This document shows positions 32,497 through 40,969 of a DNA stretch of 64,000 bases, piece after piece. The translations under genes and the position numbers were made by a program. Positions within the stretch are counted from its first letter, which is position 1; the number at the start of each line of letters is the position of its first letter. The notes under the pieces were generated by a model that did no database searches, was not told where the DNA came from, and saw only the letters and a program-made list of their open reading frames with translations. The stretch is from Aequorivita soesokkakensis. GTDB lineage: Bacteria > Bacteroidota > Bacteroidia > Flavobacteriales > Flavobacteriaceae. The stretch is from positions 62,001 through 126,000 of the forward strand of contig NZ_LXIE01000010.1 of assembly GCF_001641085.1 (NCBI RefSeq). The letters run 5' to 3'.

Positions 32497-33757
32497 ACTC
32501 TGGGCTTCCACATATAAGGAAATGCTTTTGCTAATCCGCGATTTGGGCGGAATCGCGATTCTTTTTATAATGCCGTTGTTGCTTTTGATTGTCATCACTT
32601 TGGTGCAGGACAGCACTTTCAAAACCATTAGCGATATAAAAATTCCCGTGCTTTTGGTGGATAATGACAAAGGCGAAGTTTCAAAAAACATCGTCGAAAA
32701 TCTCTCCGAATCCAATTCGTTTGAAATTCTGCAGAAATCTTCCGAAGAAGAGGCAAAGGAGGCTGTTTTCTCCGGAAATTATCAACTCGCCATCGTAATT
32801 CCCGAAAATCTTTCGGCATCGCTTCAAAAGAAAGTGGATCAAAATGTGGAAGGTATTTTATCGAAATTTGGGTTGGAAGAAGACACTTTGGCGGTTGTAA
32901 AAGAAGTTATTCCGCAAAAGGAAGTCCGTTTGTATTTTGACCCCGCAACGCAGCTAAGCTTTAAATCTTCCGTGAAAAACGGCATCGATAAAATGATTTC
33001 GAAAATTGAAACGCAAAGCATCTACAAAGCGTTTCAAACGGAATTGGGCGAGGACGATTCCGAACCGATTTTCGAAACTGAAAGTTTTATCGCTTTTAAA
33101 GAAATTCTTCCCACAAAAAATAACGAAGAAATCATTCCGAACTCAGCACAACACAACGTTCCGGCGTGGACGCTGTTTGCCATTTTCTTCATAATTGTGC
33201 CACTTTCAATCAATCTTTTAAAAGAAAAAAACCAAGGCACTTTTGTCCGTTTGCGGACCACTCCGGTGAGTTATGCTACCGTTTTGGGCGGAAAAACAAT
33301 CGTTTATCTCGCGGTCTGTCTCGTTCAATTTACGTTGATGCTGCTCGTGGGAATTTTTCTTTTTCCCGCCATCGGCCTTCCGGGAGTTGATGTTTCGGGC
33401 AAGTTGCCGATGCTATATTTAGTCGCGCTTTTTTCTGGGCTTGCCGCGATAGGATTGGGATTACTGATTGGCACTGTAGCAAAAACACAGGAACAGGCAG
33501 CACCGTTTGGCGCCACTTCGGTGGTCATTTTGGCGGCATTGGGCGGCGTTTGGGTACCCGTTTTTGTAATGCCGAAATTTATGCAGTTTGTTTCCAAAAT
33601 TTCTCCGATGAACTGGGGCTTGGAAGCGTTTTACGATGTATTTTTAAGAAATGTGGGTTTTGTTAAAATCCTTCCCGAAATTTCGTTATTATTGTTGTTC
33701 TTCCTCACAACAATCGTAATAGCAATAATTTATAATAGAAGAAAAAATGCCGTCTGA
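32489..33757 (+). CDS. ABC-2 type transporter permease
   Basis: A 422-residue membrane component. The ATG at 32489 (MHKLWASTYKEMLLLIRDLGG) is preferred to one 45 bases upstream because it matches the family start and gives a coupled eight-base overlap with the ATPase gene. There is one N-terminal membrane segment (about 20-45), a large external domain (about 50-220) and five more membrane segments to the end, the layout of the ABC2_membrane_3 family. It pairs with the preceding ATPase. The last 11 bases overlap the thioesterase gene. Substrate is inferred from context only. Confidence 0.9.
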   Translation: MHKLWASTYKEMLLLIRDLGGIAILFIMPLLLLIVITLVQDSTFKTISDIKIPVLLVDNDKGEVSKNIVENLSESNSFEILQKSSEEEAKEAVFSGNYQLAIVIPENLSASLQKKVDQNVEGILSKFGLEEDTLAVVKEVIPQKEVRLYFDPATQLSFKSSVKNGIDKMISKIETQSIYKAFQTELGEDDSEPIFETESFIAFKEILPTKNNEEIIPNSAQHNVPAWTLFAIFFIIVPLSINLLKEKNQGTFVRLRTTPVSYATVLGGKTIVYLAVCLVQFTLMLLVGIFLFPAIGLPGVDVSGKLPMLYLVALFSGLAAIGLGLLIGTVAKTQEQAAPFGATSVVILAALGGVWVPVFVMPKFMQFVSKISPMNWGLEAFYDVFLRNVGFVKILPEISLLLLFFLTTIVIAIIYNRRKNAV

Positions 33758-34175
33758 AAACAAAAATGAAATAAGCTTTACTTCTGAAATCCGAGTACGA
33801 TTCACCGAAACAGATCCTTTGGGAATCGTCTGGCACGGCAATTATATACAGTATTTTGAGGATGGCCGCGAGGCTTTTGGGCGTGAGCACGGAATTTCAT
33901 ATTTAGAACAGAAGGCAAATGGTTACACTTCACCAATCGTAAAATCTTCCTGCGAGCATAAGTTGCCGCTACGTTACGGAGATGTAGCGACTATAAAAAC
34001 AACCTTTATTCCTTCGCCTGCGGCAAAAATGATTTTTAGATATCGAATTTTTGATCCAAAAGGAAGACTTGCCTGTTTAGGGGAAACGGTTCAGGTTTTT
34101 TTGAACGAAAAGGGAGAACTTTCTCTTACAAAGCCTGAATTTTTTGCAAAATGGAAGGAAAAAATGGGATTGTAA
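33747..34175 (+). CDS. Acyl thioesterase, YbgC/4-hydroxybenzoyl-CoA type
   Basis: A 142-residue hot-dog thioesterase. The active-site segment is RFTETDPLGIVWHGNYIQYFED, where the Asp and the following GIVWHGNY pattern are typical of the YbgC branch. The substrate would be an acyl-ACP or acyl-CoA, released as a free acid. It overlaps the ABC permease gene by 11 bases and ends one base before the next ketosynthase ATG. In this locus it could proofread stalled chains or release an acyl chain; thioesterases occur in aryl-polyene loci too. The family is clear but the role is inferred. Confidence 0.88.
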   Translation: MPSENKNEISFTSEIRVRFTETDPLGIVWHGNYIQYFEDGREAFGREHGISYLEQKANGYTSPIVKSSCEHKLPLRYGDVATIKTTFIPSPAAKMIFRYRIFDPKGRLACLGETVQVFLNEKGELSLTKPEFFAKWKEKMGL

Positions 34176-34176
34176 A

Positions 34177-35325
34177 ATGGGTAAAACCTTCATTTCATAT
34201 AACAATATTTTAAGCAGTCTAGGTTTTGACAACGAAACGGTAGTTGAAAATATTTCAAAAGGAAAATCGGGCCTTGCAAAATTCGATGATGCTTCCCTTT
34301 TGCCAGAACCGTTTTGCGCTTCCATGATTTCTTCTGAAAAAGTAAAAAATGAATTCAACAAAATTGGCGATGCTTCAGCTTTTACGAAGTTGGAACAAAT
34401 GATGTTGCTTTCTTTGAAAAATGTTGTCGATGCTTCAAAAATTCCTTTAAATGAAAATGTTGGACTTATCATTTCAACCACAAAAGGGAATATTGATGTG
34501 CTTGAAAAAGACAGCAATTTTCCCGAAAGTCGAGCATATTTAAGCGAGTTGGGGAAAACAATCCAACACTTTTTCGGTTTTAAAAATGAAGCAATTATTC
34601 TTTCAAACGCCTGTGTTTCGGGTATTTTGGCAATTTCTGCAGCAAAGCGTTTTATTTCCGAAAGCAAATACGACCACGTTTTTATAACAAGCGGCGATTT
34701 GGTGACGAAGTTTATTCTTTCGGGATTCAATTCGTTTCAGGCTTTATCGGCCGAACCTTGCAAACCCTATGATAAGAATAGGGTTGGAATAAATCTCGGC
34801 GAAGTTGCCGCAAGTGCTTTGGTTACTTCTTCCGAAAAAAATCTTCCAAAGGAAGCCGTTGAAATTTTGGGCGATGCAACCTGCAACGACGCAAACCATA
34901 TTTCGGGTCCGTCGCGAACCGGCGAAGGACTTTTCCGAAGTGTAAAAGCCGCACTGAAAGAGGCAAACTTGAATGCGAAAGAAATCGATTATATTTCCGC
35001 ACACGGCACCGCCACACCTTTTAACGACGAAATGGAGGCCATCGCCTTCAGCCGTTTGGAAATGCAAAATGTGCCCCTCAATAGTTTAAAGGGCTATTTT
35101 GGCCACACTTTGGGAGCTTCGGGATTATTGGAAACCATTGTAGGAATGCATTCTATGGAAAAAAATATACTTTTTTCATCCAAAGGATTTACCGAACTTG
35201 GCGTCTCAAAAAACATAAATATCATTAAAACAAATACGCCGAAAACGTTAAACACCTTCCTAAAAACCGCATCGGGTTTTGGGGGTTGCAACACAGCGGT
35301 AATTTTTAAAAAAACAAACAACTAA
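34177..35325 (+). CDS. Beta-ketoacyl-ACP synthase family protein, pigment ketosynthase 2
   Basis: A 382-residue condensing enzyme. The ATG at 34177 (MGKTFISYNNILSSLG) is preferred over one 33 bases upstream inside the thioesterase gene. Active-site residues are intact: Cys146 in SNACVSGILA, His in SAHGTATPFND and His in YFGHTLGASG. It is more divergent than the other two ketosynthases, with a shortened N-terminal region around residues 30-60. A narrower or priming role is possible, as for the third ketosynthase (ApeR) of aryl-polyene systems. It is followed 10 bases later by a methyltransferase. Confidence 0.9.
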   Translation: MGKTFISYNNILSSLGFDNETVVENISKGKSGLAKFDDASLLPEPFCASMISSEKVKNEFNKIGDASAFTKLEQMMLLSLKNVVDASKIPLNENVGLIISTTKGNIDVLEKDSNFPESRAYLSELGKTIQHFFGFKNEAIILSNACVSGILAISAAKRFISESKYDHVFITSGDLVTKFILSGFNSFQALSAEPCKPYDKNRVGINLGEVAASALVTSSEKNLPKEAVEILGDATCNDANHISGPSRTGEGLFRSVKAALKEANLNAKEIDYISAHGTATPFNDEMEAIAFSRLEMQNVPLNSLKGYFGHTLGASGLLETIVGMHSMEKNILFSSKGFTELGVSKNINIIKTNTPKTLNTFLKTASGFGGCNTAVIFKKTNN

Positions 35326-35335
35326 CCGACCATAA

Positions 35336-36403
35336 ATGCAAACAACCACAAAAAAAATGAATGCCATTGAAGCTTTGGAAGAAGCGCACCGCATAGCCTT
35401 TGCGCCCTTTGTTTTTCAAGCTTCGGTTTCGCTTCGGAAACTCGGGATTCTCGATTATATTTTTGACCAACGGATAACAGGCGGGCCAACAGCCGAAGAG
35501 ATTTCGCAAAAACTTTCCCTTAGCCCTTACGGAGTTGGCGTGCTTTTGGAAATTGCGCAAACTTCGAATATTGTTAGTAAAAATGATGCCGAGCAATACG
35601 AACTGACCAAAGTGGGCTATTTCTTAAATTATAACGAAACGGCCAGCGTGAACCTTAATTTTGCGCACGATGTATGTTACAAGGGCTTGTTTCATTTAAA
35701 CGAATCCATAAAAACCGGAAAACCGGAAGGTTTGAAAGAACTGGGGCAATGGCCAACTATTTACGAAGGACTTTCAAAGTTGAAACCTGCCGAACAAAAG
35801 TCGTGGTTTGATTTTGACCATCATTATTCCGACGATATTTTTGCGGAAGCCTTGGAAAAAATTTTTGAAAGAAAGCCGAAAACTCTCTTCGATATTGGCG
35901 GAAATACTGGCAAATTTTCTATTAAATGCTGTAATTTCAATGAAGAGGTACATGTGAAAATAGTTGATTTACCGGGCCAATTGAACATGGCTTTGGCCAA
36001 TGCCGAAAGCAATGGTTTTAAAGATAGAATTTCTGGCCATCCGATTGATTGGCTTTCGGAAAACCCACAAATTCCGAGCGGGGCAGACTTAATTTGGATG
36101 TGCCAGTTTTTGGATTGTTTTTCTGAAGAAGAAATTGTAAAAGTGTTGAGCATTTGTGCAAACTCCATGGACGATGATGCCGAATTGGTGATTGTTGAAA
36201 CCTTTACGGATAGACAGGCCTTTCGCGCTTCACAATTTATTTTGGAAGCCACTTCGCTGTATTTTACGGTGCTTGCCAACGGAAACAGCAAAATGTATCC
36301 GGCCAGTGTTTTTATGAAATTGATTGACAAGGCTGGTTTAAAACTCAAAGAAGACATCCAATTGGGTGAATATCACACCATGTTGATTTGCGAAAAGAAA
36401 TAG
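35336..36403 (+). CDS. Class I SAM-dependent O-methyltransferase
   Basis: A 355-residue methyltransferase. An N-terminal dimerisation/winged-helix-like region (about 1-90) precedes the catalytic Rossmann domain. The SAM-binding motif I is LFDIGGNTGKFS, followed by an acidic VKIVDLPGQ segment. The layout matches O-methyltransferases acting on small aromatic substrates. It probably methylates a phenol or the aryl ring carbon of the pigment; flexirubins often carry ring methyl groups. Position of methylation is unknown. It lies between ketosynthase 2 and a truncated ketosynthase-like gene in the same operon. Confidence 0.86.
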   Translation: MQTTTKKMNAIEALEEAHRIAFAPFVFQASVSLRKLGILDYIFDQRITGGPTAEEISQKLSLSPYGVGVLLEIAQTSNIVSKNDAEQYELTKVGYFLNYNETASVNLNFAHDVCYKGLFHLNESIKTGKPEGLKELGQWPTIYEGLSKLKPAEQKSWFDFDHHYSDDIFAEALEKIFERKPKTLFDIGGNTGKFSIKCCNFNEEVHVKIVDLPGQLNMALANAESNGFKDRISGHPIDWLSENPQIPSGADLIWMCQFLDCFSEEEIVKVLSICANSMDDDAELVIVETFTDRQAFRASQFILEATSLYFTVLANGNSKMYPASVFMKLIDKAGLKLKEDIQLGEYHTMLICEKK

Positions 36404-36407
36404 AATT

Positions 36408-37040
36408 TTGACTGAAACTTTTCACATAAAAAGCTATTGCCACATTAAAAACCAAATGGTTTCATTGAATGGAAATGTACTTTTTAGTGAGGTCCCGATA
36501 ACTATCGGGGCAGAAGATTTTTCAACTTTTATAAAAAACGCATACAAGTTTTTGCAAACGGATTATTCCAAGTTTTTCAAAATGGACAATCTCAGCAAGC
36601 TCGCATTTTTGGCGGCAGATGTTTTGTTGAAAAAAGAAAATTTAAACGAAGAAGAAAATAATATTGCCTTAATTTTTTCAAACAAAGCATCCAGTTTGGA
36701 CACCGACCGAAAACACCAAGCTGCAATAGAAAACGATGCTGAATATTTTCCCAGTCCGGCGGTTTTTGTTTACACCTTGCCAAATATTTGTTTGGGCGAG
36801 ATAAGTATCAAGCACAGGCTGTATTCTGAAAATAGTTTTTTTATCTTTGCCCGCTTTAATGCGGAACATTTGCAACTGTACGCCAACAGTTTATTGCGAA
36901 GCGGAAAAGCAGAAAAAGTACTTTGTGGTTGGGTAGATTTAGACGAAAACAGCTACGATGCTTTTTTATATTTAGTTGAAAAACAAGGCGAAATTGAACA
37001 TAAAACTGAAGAAATAACCAGATTATACAACATATTATGA
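36408..37040 (+). CDS. Short ketosynthase-like protein lacking the active-site cysteine
   Basis: A 210-residue protein that looks like only the N-terminal half of a ketosynthase (Ketoacyl-synt_2 type). The recognisable stretch is FVYTLPNICLGEISIKHRL, then YANSLLRSGKAEKVLCGWVD. No active-site Cys follows where one is expected. The start is probably the TTG at 36408, four bases after the methyltransferase stop; no suitable ATG exists nearby. Such proteins may be chain-length partners of a full ketosynthase. A 16-base palindrome at 36494-36509 lies in frame and encodes PITIG near residues 30-34, looking like an inserted repeat. The stop overlaps the next ATG by four bases. Confidence 0.75.
   Translation: MTETFHIKSYCHIKNQMVSLNGNVLFSEVPITIGAEDFSTFIKNAYKFLQTDYSKFFKMDNLSKLAFLAADVLLKKENLNEEENNIALIFSNKASSLDTDRKHQAAIENDAEYFPSPAVFVYTLPNICLGEISIKHRLYSENSFFIFARFNAEHLQLYANSLLRSGKAEKVLCGWVDLDENSYDAFLYLVEKQGEIEHKTEEITRLYNIL
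36494..36509. repeat. CCCGATAACTATCGGG palindrome inside a coding region
   Basis: CCCGATA and TATCGGG form a perfect 7-bp stem around AC. I recall similar CCCGATAGCTATCGGG words as dispersed intergenic elements of flavobacteria. Here the element is in frame inside the short ketosynthase-like gene and adds a few residues without a stop. Confidence 0.6.
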
Positions 37041-37294
37041 GTGAATTAAAAGAAGAATTAAAAGGAAAAATCATTGAACAATTAAATCTTGAAGATGTTT
37101 CAGTGGCAGACATAGCAGACGATGACGCACTTTTTGGCGACGGACTTGGATTGGATTCCATTGATGCTTTGGAACTTATCGTTATGCTGGACAAGGATTA
37201 TGGCATTCGTTTGAGCGACCCGAAAGAAGGAAAGAAAATTTTTGAATCTGTGCAGGTAATGGCAGATTATATTCAGGAACACCGCACAAAGTAA
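37037..37294 (+). CDS. Acyl carrier protein 2 of the pigment locus
   Basis: An 85-residue acidic carrier with the phosphopantetheine serine in GLGLDSIDALELIVML. Its DSI motif differs from the DSL of carrier 1, so the two are not recent duplicates. It overlaps the preceding ketosynthase-like gene by four bases (ATGA) and lies 16 bases before ketosynthase 3. That tight grouping with ketosynthase 3 and the dead ketosynthase at 38513 suggests it carries the polyene chain for this set, as the carrier ApeE or ApeF does in aryl-polyene systems. The pairing is inferred from order. Confidence 0.92.
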   Translation: MSELKEELKGKIIEQLNLEDVSVADIADDDALFGDGLGLDSIDALELIVMLDKDYGIRLSDPKEGKKIFESVQVMADYIQEHRTK

Positions 37295-37310
37295 TTTCGT
37301 GTAAAATATT

Positions 37311-38513
37311 ATGAGCAAAGGCGTAGCCATAACCGGAATGGGTATTATTTCTGCAATTGGCAACAATGTAGCAGAAAACTATGATGCGCTCATAAACGAA
37401 AGAAAAGGCATCACGCGCGTTGATAATGTGAAAACCATTCAGCGGGATGAAATTATGGTTGGGGAAGTGAAATTCACTAATGATGAATTGATTGCCCAAC
37501 TCAATCTTCCGCCAGAAAATAATTATTCGCGTACCGCAATGCTTGGTGTAATTGCCGCAAAAGAAGCCATTGCCAATGCAGGAATCACCGACATCAAAAA
37601 ATACAAAACGGGCATCATTTCCGGCACCAGCGTGGGCGGGATGGATATGACTGAGAAGTATTATTACGAATACCTTACCGAAAAAGAACCACAAAAATAC
37701 ATTGAAAGCCACCACGCGGGCGATTCCACACAGAAAATCGCGGAGCAGTTGGGGATTGAACAAAGTTTGGTAACTACAATCAGTACCGCGTGTTCTTCAG
37801 CGGCCAATGCTATTATGCTGGGCGCACGCTTGATAAAATCCAGAAAATTGGATCGGGTTGTGGTCGGCGGCGCAGATTGTCTTTCGAAATTTACCATCAA
37901 CGGTTTTAAGACCTTGATGATTTTAAGCGATACTTTTAATACGCCTTTCGATGAAAATCGAAAAGGTTTGAACTTGGGTGAAGCCGCAGCTTTTTTGGTT
38001 TTGGAAAGTGATGAAATTGTAAAAGCCGAAAACAAAAAAGTGTTAGCCTACGTAAAAGGCTACGGCAATGCCAACGATGCCTTTCATCAAACCGCATCTT
38101 CAGATAATGGCGACGGTGCGACTTTAGCGATGGAAAAAGCTTTGAGAGTTGCCGATTTAAAAGCTTCGGAAATAGATTACATCAACGCCCACGGAACAGC
38201 CACGGGAAATAATGACCTTTCGGAAGGGCGTGCGATACTTAGAATTTTTGGGGAAGAAATGCCTGAATTCAGTTCCACCAAAGCATTTACAGGTCATACT
38301 TTAGCCGCGGCTGGAGCAATTGAGGCAGTTTATTCTGTTTTGGCACTTCAAAATAATATCATCTTTCCAAACCTGAATTTTAAAACCCCGATGAAGGAAT
38401 TTTCAATGATTCCACAAACGGAATTAAAGAAAAAGGAATTGAACACGGTACTTTCAAATTCGCTTGGTTTTGGAGGGAATTGTTCCACAGTCATATTTTC
38501 AAAAGAAGCGTAA
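37311..38513 (+). CDS. Beta-ketoacyl-ACP synthase II-like, pigment ketosynthase 3
   Basis: A 400-residue FabF-like enzyme with all catalytic residues: Cys161 in ISTACSSAANAIM, His in NAHGTATGNND and His in KAFTGHTLAAAG. It is the most canonical ketosynthase of the locus. The next gene, overlapping by one base, encodes a full-length ketosynthase-like protein that lacks every catalytic residue. Together they resemble the ApeO/ApeC ketosynthase and chain-length-factor pair of aryl-polyene synthesis, where the inactive subunit shapes the chain pocket. Iterative extension of the polyene is the likely job. Role assignment is by analogy. Confidence 0.93.
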   Translation: MSKGVAITGMGIISAIGNNVAENYDALINERKGITRVDNVKTIQRDEIMVGEVKFTNDELIAQLNLPPENNYSRTAMLGVIAAKEAIANAGITDIKKYKTGIISGTSVGGMDMTEKYYYEYLTEKEPQKYIESHHAGDSTQKIAEQLGIEQSLVTTISTACSSAANAIMLGARLIKSRKLDRVVVGGADCLSKFTINGFKTLMILSDTFNTPFDENRKGLNLGEAAAFLVLESDEIVKAENKKVLAYVKGYGNANDAFHQTASSDNGDGATLAMEKALRVADLKASEIDYINAHGTATGNNDLSEGRAILRIFGEEMPEFSSTKAFTGHTLAAAGAIEAVYSVLALQNNIIFPNLNFKTPMKEFSMIPQTELKKKELNTVLSNSLGFGGNCSTVIFSKEA

Positions 38514-39577
38514 TGAAGAAAGTTTATATAAATAGCATCGCTTCTATTTCACCCCAAAAGACCTATGATAATAGTAGGTTTTTAGATGAAATTATCAATT
38601 ACAACGATACCGTAATTTTCGCCCAAGACCCAGATTACAAACAATACATTCCGCCAGCCGCTGCCCGCCGAATGGCAAAAGGTATAAAAATGGGCGTAGT
38701 TGCTTCCAAAATTGCGATGGACGAAGCAGGAATTGAGACCGTGGACGCTATCATTACCGGAACGGGAATGGGCTGTATGATCGATTCCGAAAAATTTGTG
38801 AGCGCCATAATTGACAACAACGAGCAATATTTAACGCCAACCTCTTTCATTCAAAGCACACACAACACCGTTGCAGGGCAGATTGCACTAGGGATGGAAT
38901 GCAAAGCTTATAATTTCACTTATGTGCATTCCGCAATTTCGGTTGAATCTGCGCTGCTGGACGCGAAAATGCAGCTTGAAAATGATGAAGCCGAACATAT
39001 TTTGGTTGGCGGCGTGGAAGAATTGGGCGAGCATACCACAAAAGTGCATCGCGCAATCAATCACATAAAACCTGAGGCGGTAACAATTTCGGGAGTTTTA
39101 GATTCAAAAACCGAAGGCGCTGTTTTCAGTGAAGGTGCCAATTTTTTTGTGGTTTCAAATGAAAAGACAAAAAGCTGTTACGCCGAATTGGTTGCAGTAG
39201 AAACTTTTAACACGCTTCAAAAAGAGAAGGTTTCAGAAGCAATTGAAAATTTTTTAAAAGAAAATAATTTGAAGATCGACGACATTGATTTGGTTGTTTT
39301 TGGGAACAACGGCGATGTAGATTTTGATGGATATTACAACAAACTTTCCGAAGGAATTTTCAGCAAAACCCAACAGGTTTTTTACAAACATTTGGTGGGC
39401 GAAAACAACACTGTTTCGGCTTTTGGGGTTTGGTTGGCTTCAAAAATATTGAAAACCCAGGCTGTTCCCGAAATCGTAAAACTCAACGAAATCAATACTT
39501 CCGAATTTAAAACGGTTTTGTGCTACAACCAATACCGCGGCCAAAATCACAGCCTTGTATTATTGAGAAAATGTTGA
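38513..39577 (+). CDS. Catalytically dead ketosynthase-like protein (chain-length-factor type)
   Basis: A 354-residue thiolase-fold protein. The ATG at 38513 overlaps the previous stop by one base; an ATG 33 bases upstream is inside the earlier gene. Comparing the active-site region with a true ketosynthase (NFTISAACASG versus NFTYVHSAISV), the nucleophilic Cys aligns with Ala. The first His motif is replaced by FGNNGD and the second by VGENNT. All three catalytic residues are therefore missing, yet length and fold patterns are kept. This fits a chain-length factor working with ketosynthase 3. It overlaps the following deacetylase gene by seven bases. Confidence 0.87.
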   Translation: MKKVYINSIASISPQKTYDNSRFLDEIINYNDTVIFAQDPDYKQYIPPAAARRMAKGIKMGVVASKIAMDEAGIETVDAIITGTGMGCMIDSEKFVSAIIDNNEQYLTPTSFIQSTHNTVAGQIALGMECKAYNFTYVHSAISVESALLDAKMQLENDEAEHILVGGVEELGEHTTKVHRAINHIKPEAVTISGVLDSKTEGAVFSEGANFFVVSNEKTKSCYAELVAVETFNTLQKEKVSEAIENFLKENNLKIDDIDLVVFGNNGDVDFDGYYNKLSEGIFSKTQQVFYKHLVGENNTVSAFGVWLASKILKTQAVPEIVKLNEINTSEFKTVLCYNQYRGQNHSLVLLRKC

Positions 39578-40347
39578 GGTTTTACACCATAAACGCCTTG
39601 GCTTTGGTAGTTTTTTTTGGACTACTGTTGGGAGGTTTTTTTGGCTATGTTCCAGCTTGGCTTTATGTGCTTTTTGTATTTATTTGGTTTTTGATTACCG
39701 CAATAGGTTCGTTTCAGATTAAACTGAACTATCATTTGCAATCTCTAAATCACAATTACAAAACTTCGGAAAATCATATTTCCATCACTTTTGACGATGG
39801 GCCAAACCTAGAATTCACGCCAAAAGTTTTATCACTTCTGAAAAAACATGACGCAAAAGCCACATTTTTTTTAATTGGAAAAAATGCTGAAAAGCATCCA
39901 GAAATAGTCCGTCAAATTCTTGAAGAAGGCCATACCATTGGCAACCACTCGTATTCGCATTCTAAAAATTTTGGATTTTTTTCTTCGGAAAAAGTTATTG
40001 CCGAGTTGAATAAAACTAATTCAGTTCTAAAGGAAATCATTGGCAAGGAACTGAAACTTTTTCGTCCACCTTTCGGCGTAACCAATCCGAACATTAAAAA
40101 AGGATTGAAGAATACGGGACATTATTCAATCGGGTGGAGCAAACGCAGCTTTGACACTACAAATATTTCCGAAGAAAAAATTATAAAGCGTATCACTTCC
40201 AACTTAAAAAAGGGCGATATCATTCTACTTCACGACAGCAGTACAAAAACCGTTGCCGTATTGGAACAGTTATTGTTAACTTTGCAATCGCACAAATTGC
40301 AGTCGGTTCCGGTGGATCGCTTGCTTGAAATTGAAGCCTATGCGTAA
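39571..40347 (+). CDS. Membrane-anchored NodB polysaccharide deacetylase
   Basis: A 258-residue protein with two N-terminal membrane segments (about 5-50) and a NodB domain. The motifs ITFDDGP, HTIGNHSYSH, LFRPPFG and ILLHDSS are all present, so metal-dependent deacetylation of an amino sugar is expected. The ATG at 39571 (MLRFYTINALALVVFFG) overlaps the preceding gene. A sugar deacetylase is unexpected for a pigment of lipid type. It may act with the GT2-DUF2062 protein at 42570 on a glycan attached to, or made beside, the pigment. It is paralogous to the deacetylase at 13553. It overlaps the LolA-like gene by eight bases. Confidence 0.87.
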   Translation: MLRFYTINALALVVFFGLLLGGFFGYVPAWLYVLFVFIWFLITAIGSFQIKLNYHLQSLNHNYKTSENHISITFDDGPNLEFTPKVLSLLKKHDAKATFFLIGKNAEKHPEIVRQILEEGHTIGNHSYSHSKNFGFFSSEKVIAELNKTNSVLKEIIGKELKLFRPPFGVTNPNIKKGLKNTGHYSIGWSKRSFDTTNISEEKIIKRITSNLKKGDIILLHDSSTKTVAVLEQLLLTLQSHKLQSVPVDRLLEIEAYA

Positions 40348-40969
40348 TTATTTTCTATTATTATTTTTTATTGCTTTTAGCAGTACGATTCAGGCGCAGG
40401 ATGTTACGATGAATGCTTCGGAAATTGCAGCTTTTAAGGAAAAAGTAATTGCTTCGGCAAAAGCCACCCAAACTATAAAAACCGATTTTGTGCAATACAA
40501 ACACCTCGATTTTTTGGCCGATGACGTAAAAACATCTGGAAAAATGGTTTTTAAAGCGCCCGGATTAGTGAAGTGGGAATATACAAATCCATACCAATAC
40601 AGCGTGATTTTTAAGGAAGACCAACTGCTCATCAACGACGGTGGAACCAAAAGCAAGGTGGATATTGGCAACAGCAAACTTTTTAAAAAACTCAATCAGC
40701 TTATCGTAAATAGCGTAAAAGGAAATATGTTCAACGATTCTGATTTTACGGTTTCATTCTATAAATCTTCAAAATACAACAAGGCGGTTTTTATTCCAAA
40801 GGATAAGAAAATAGCGAGTTACATCGCTTCATTCGAATTGCTTTTTAACAAAAATGACGCTCAGGTTTTCGAAGTGAAAATGGTAGAGCCATCACAGGAT
40901 TTTACCCGAATTATTTTCAGCAATCGCACGTTAAACACTACTATTAATGATTCGGTTTTTAGCAATTAG
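40340..40969 (+). CDS. LolA-like outer-membrane lipoprotein carrier protein
   Basis: A 209-residue periplasmic protein with signal peptide MRNYFLLLFFIAFSSTIQAQ. The mature part follows the LolA pattern: KTDFVQYKHLDFLADDVKTSGKMVFKAPGLVKWEY. The ATG at 40340 is chosen over a TTG 15 bases earlier. LolA-like proteins carry lipidated molecules across the periplasm in an open half-barrel. In aryl-polyene loci a LolA-like gene is common and is thought to carry the pigment rather than lipoproteins. It overlaps the deacetylase gene and the following lipoprotein gene by 8 and 23 bases. Confidence 0.9.
   Translation: MRNYFLLLFFIAFSSTIQAQDVTMNASEIAAFKEKVIASAKATQTIKTDFVQYKHLDFLADDVKTSGKMVFKAPGLVKWEYTNPYQYSVIFKEDQLLINDGGTKSKVDIGNSKLFKKLNQLIVNSVKGNMFNDSDFTVSFYKSSKYNKAVFIPKDKKIASYIASFELLFNKNDAQVFEVKMVEPSQDFTRIIFSNRTLNTTINDSVFSN

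Noticed and set aside
31753-33757. ABC pair as a LolCDE or antibiotic resistance transporter
   Set aside because: The permease is of the ABC-2 type, not LolC/E, and the gene context points to pigment export. A drug role cannot be excluded but is not supported.
34077-34730. 217-residue minus-strand open frame opposite ketosynthase 2
   Set aside because: It overlaps two well-supported plus-strand genes and has no motif; composition reflects the complement of coding DNA.
37182-37763. 193-residue minus-strand open frame opposite carrier 2 and ketosynthase 3
   Set aside because: Both plus-strand genes carry intact catalytic motifs, and the antisense protein resembles no family.
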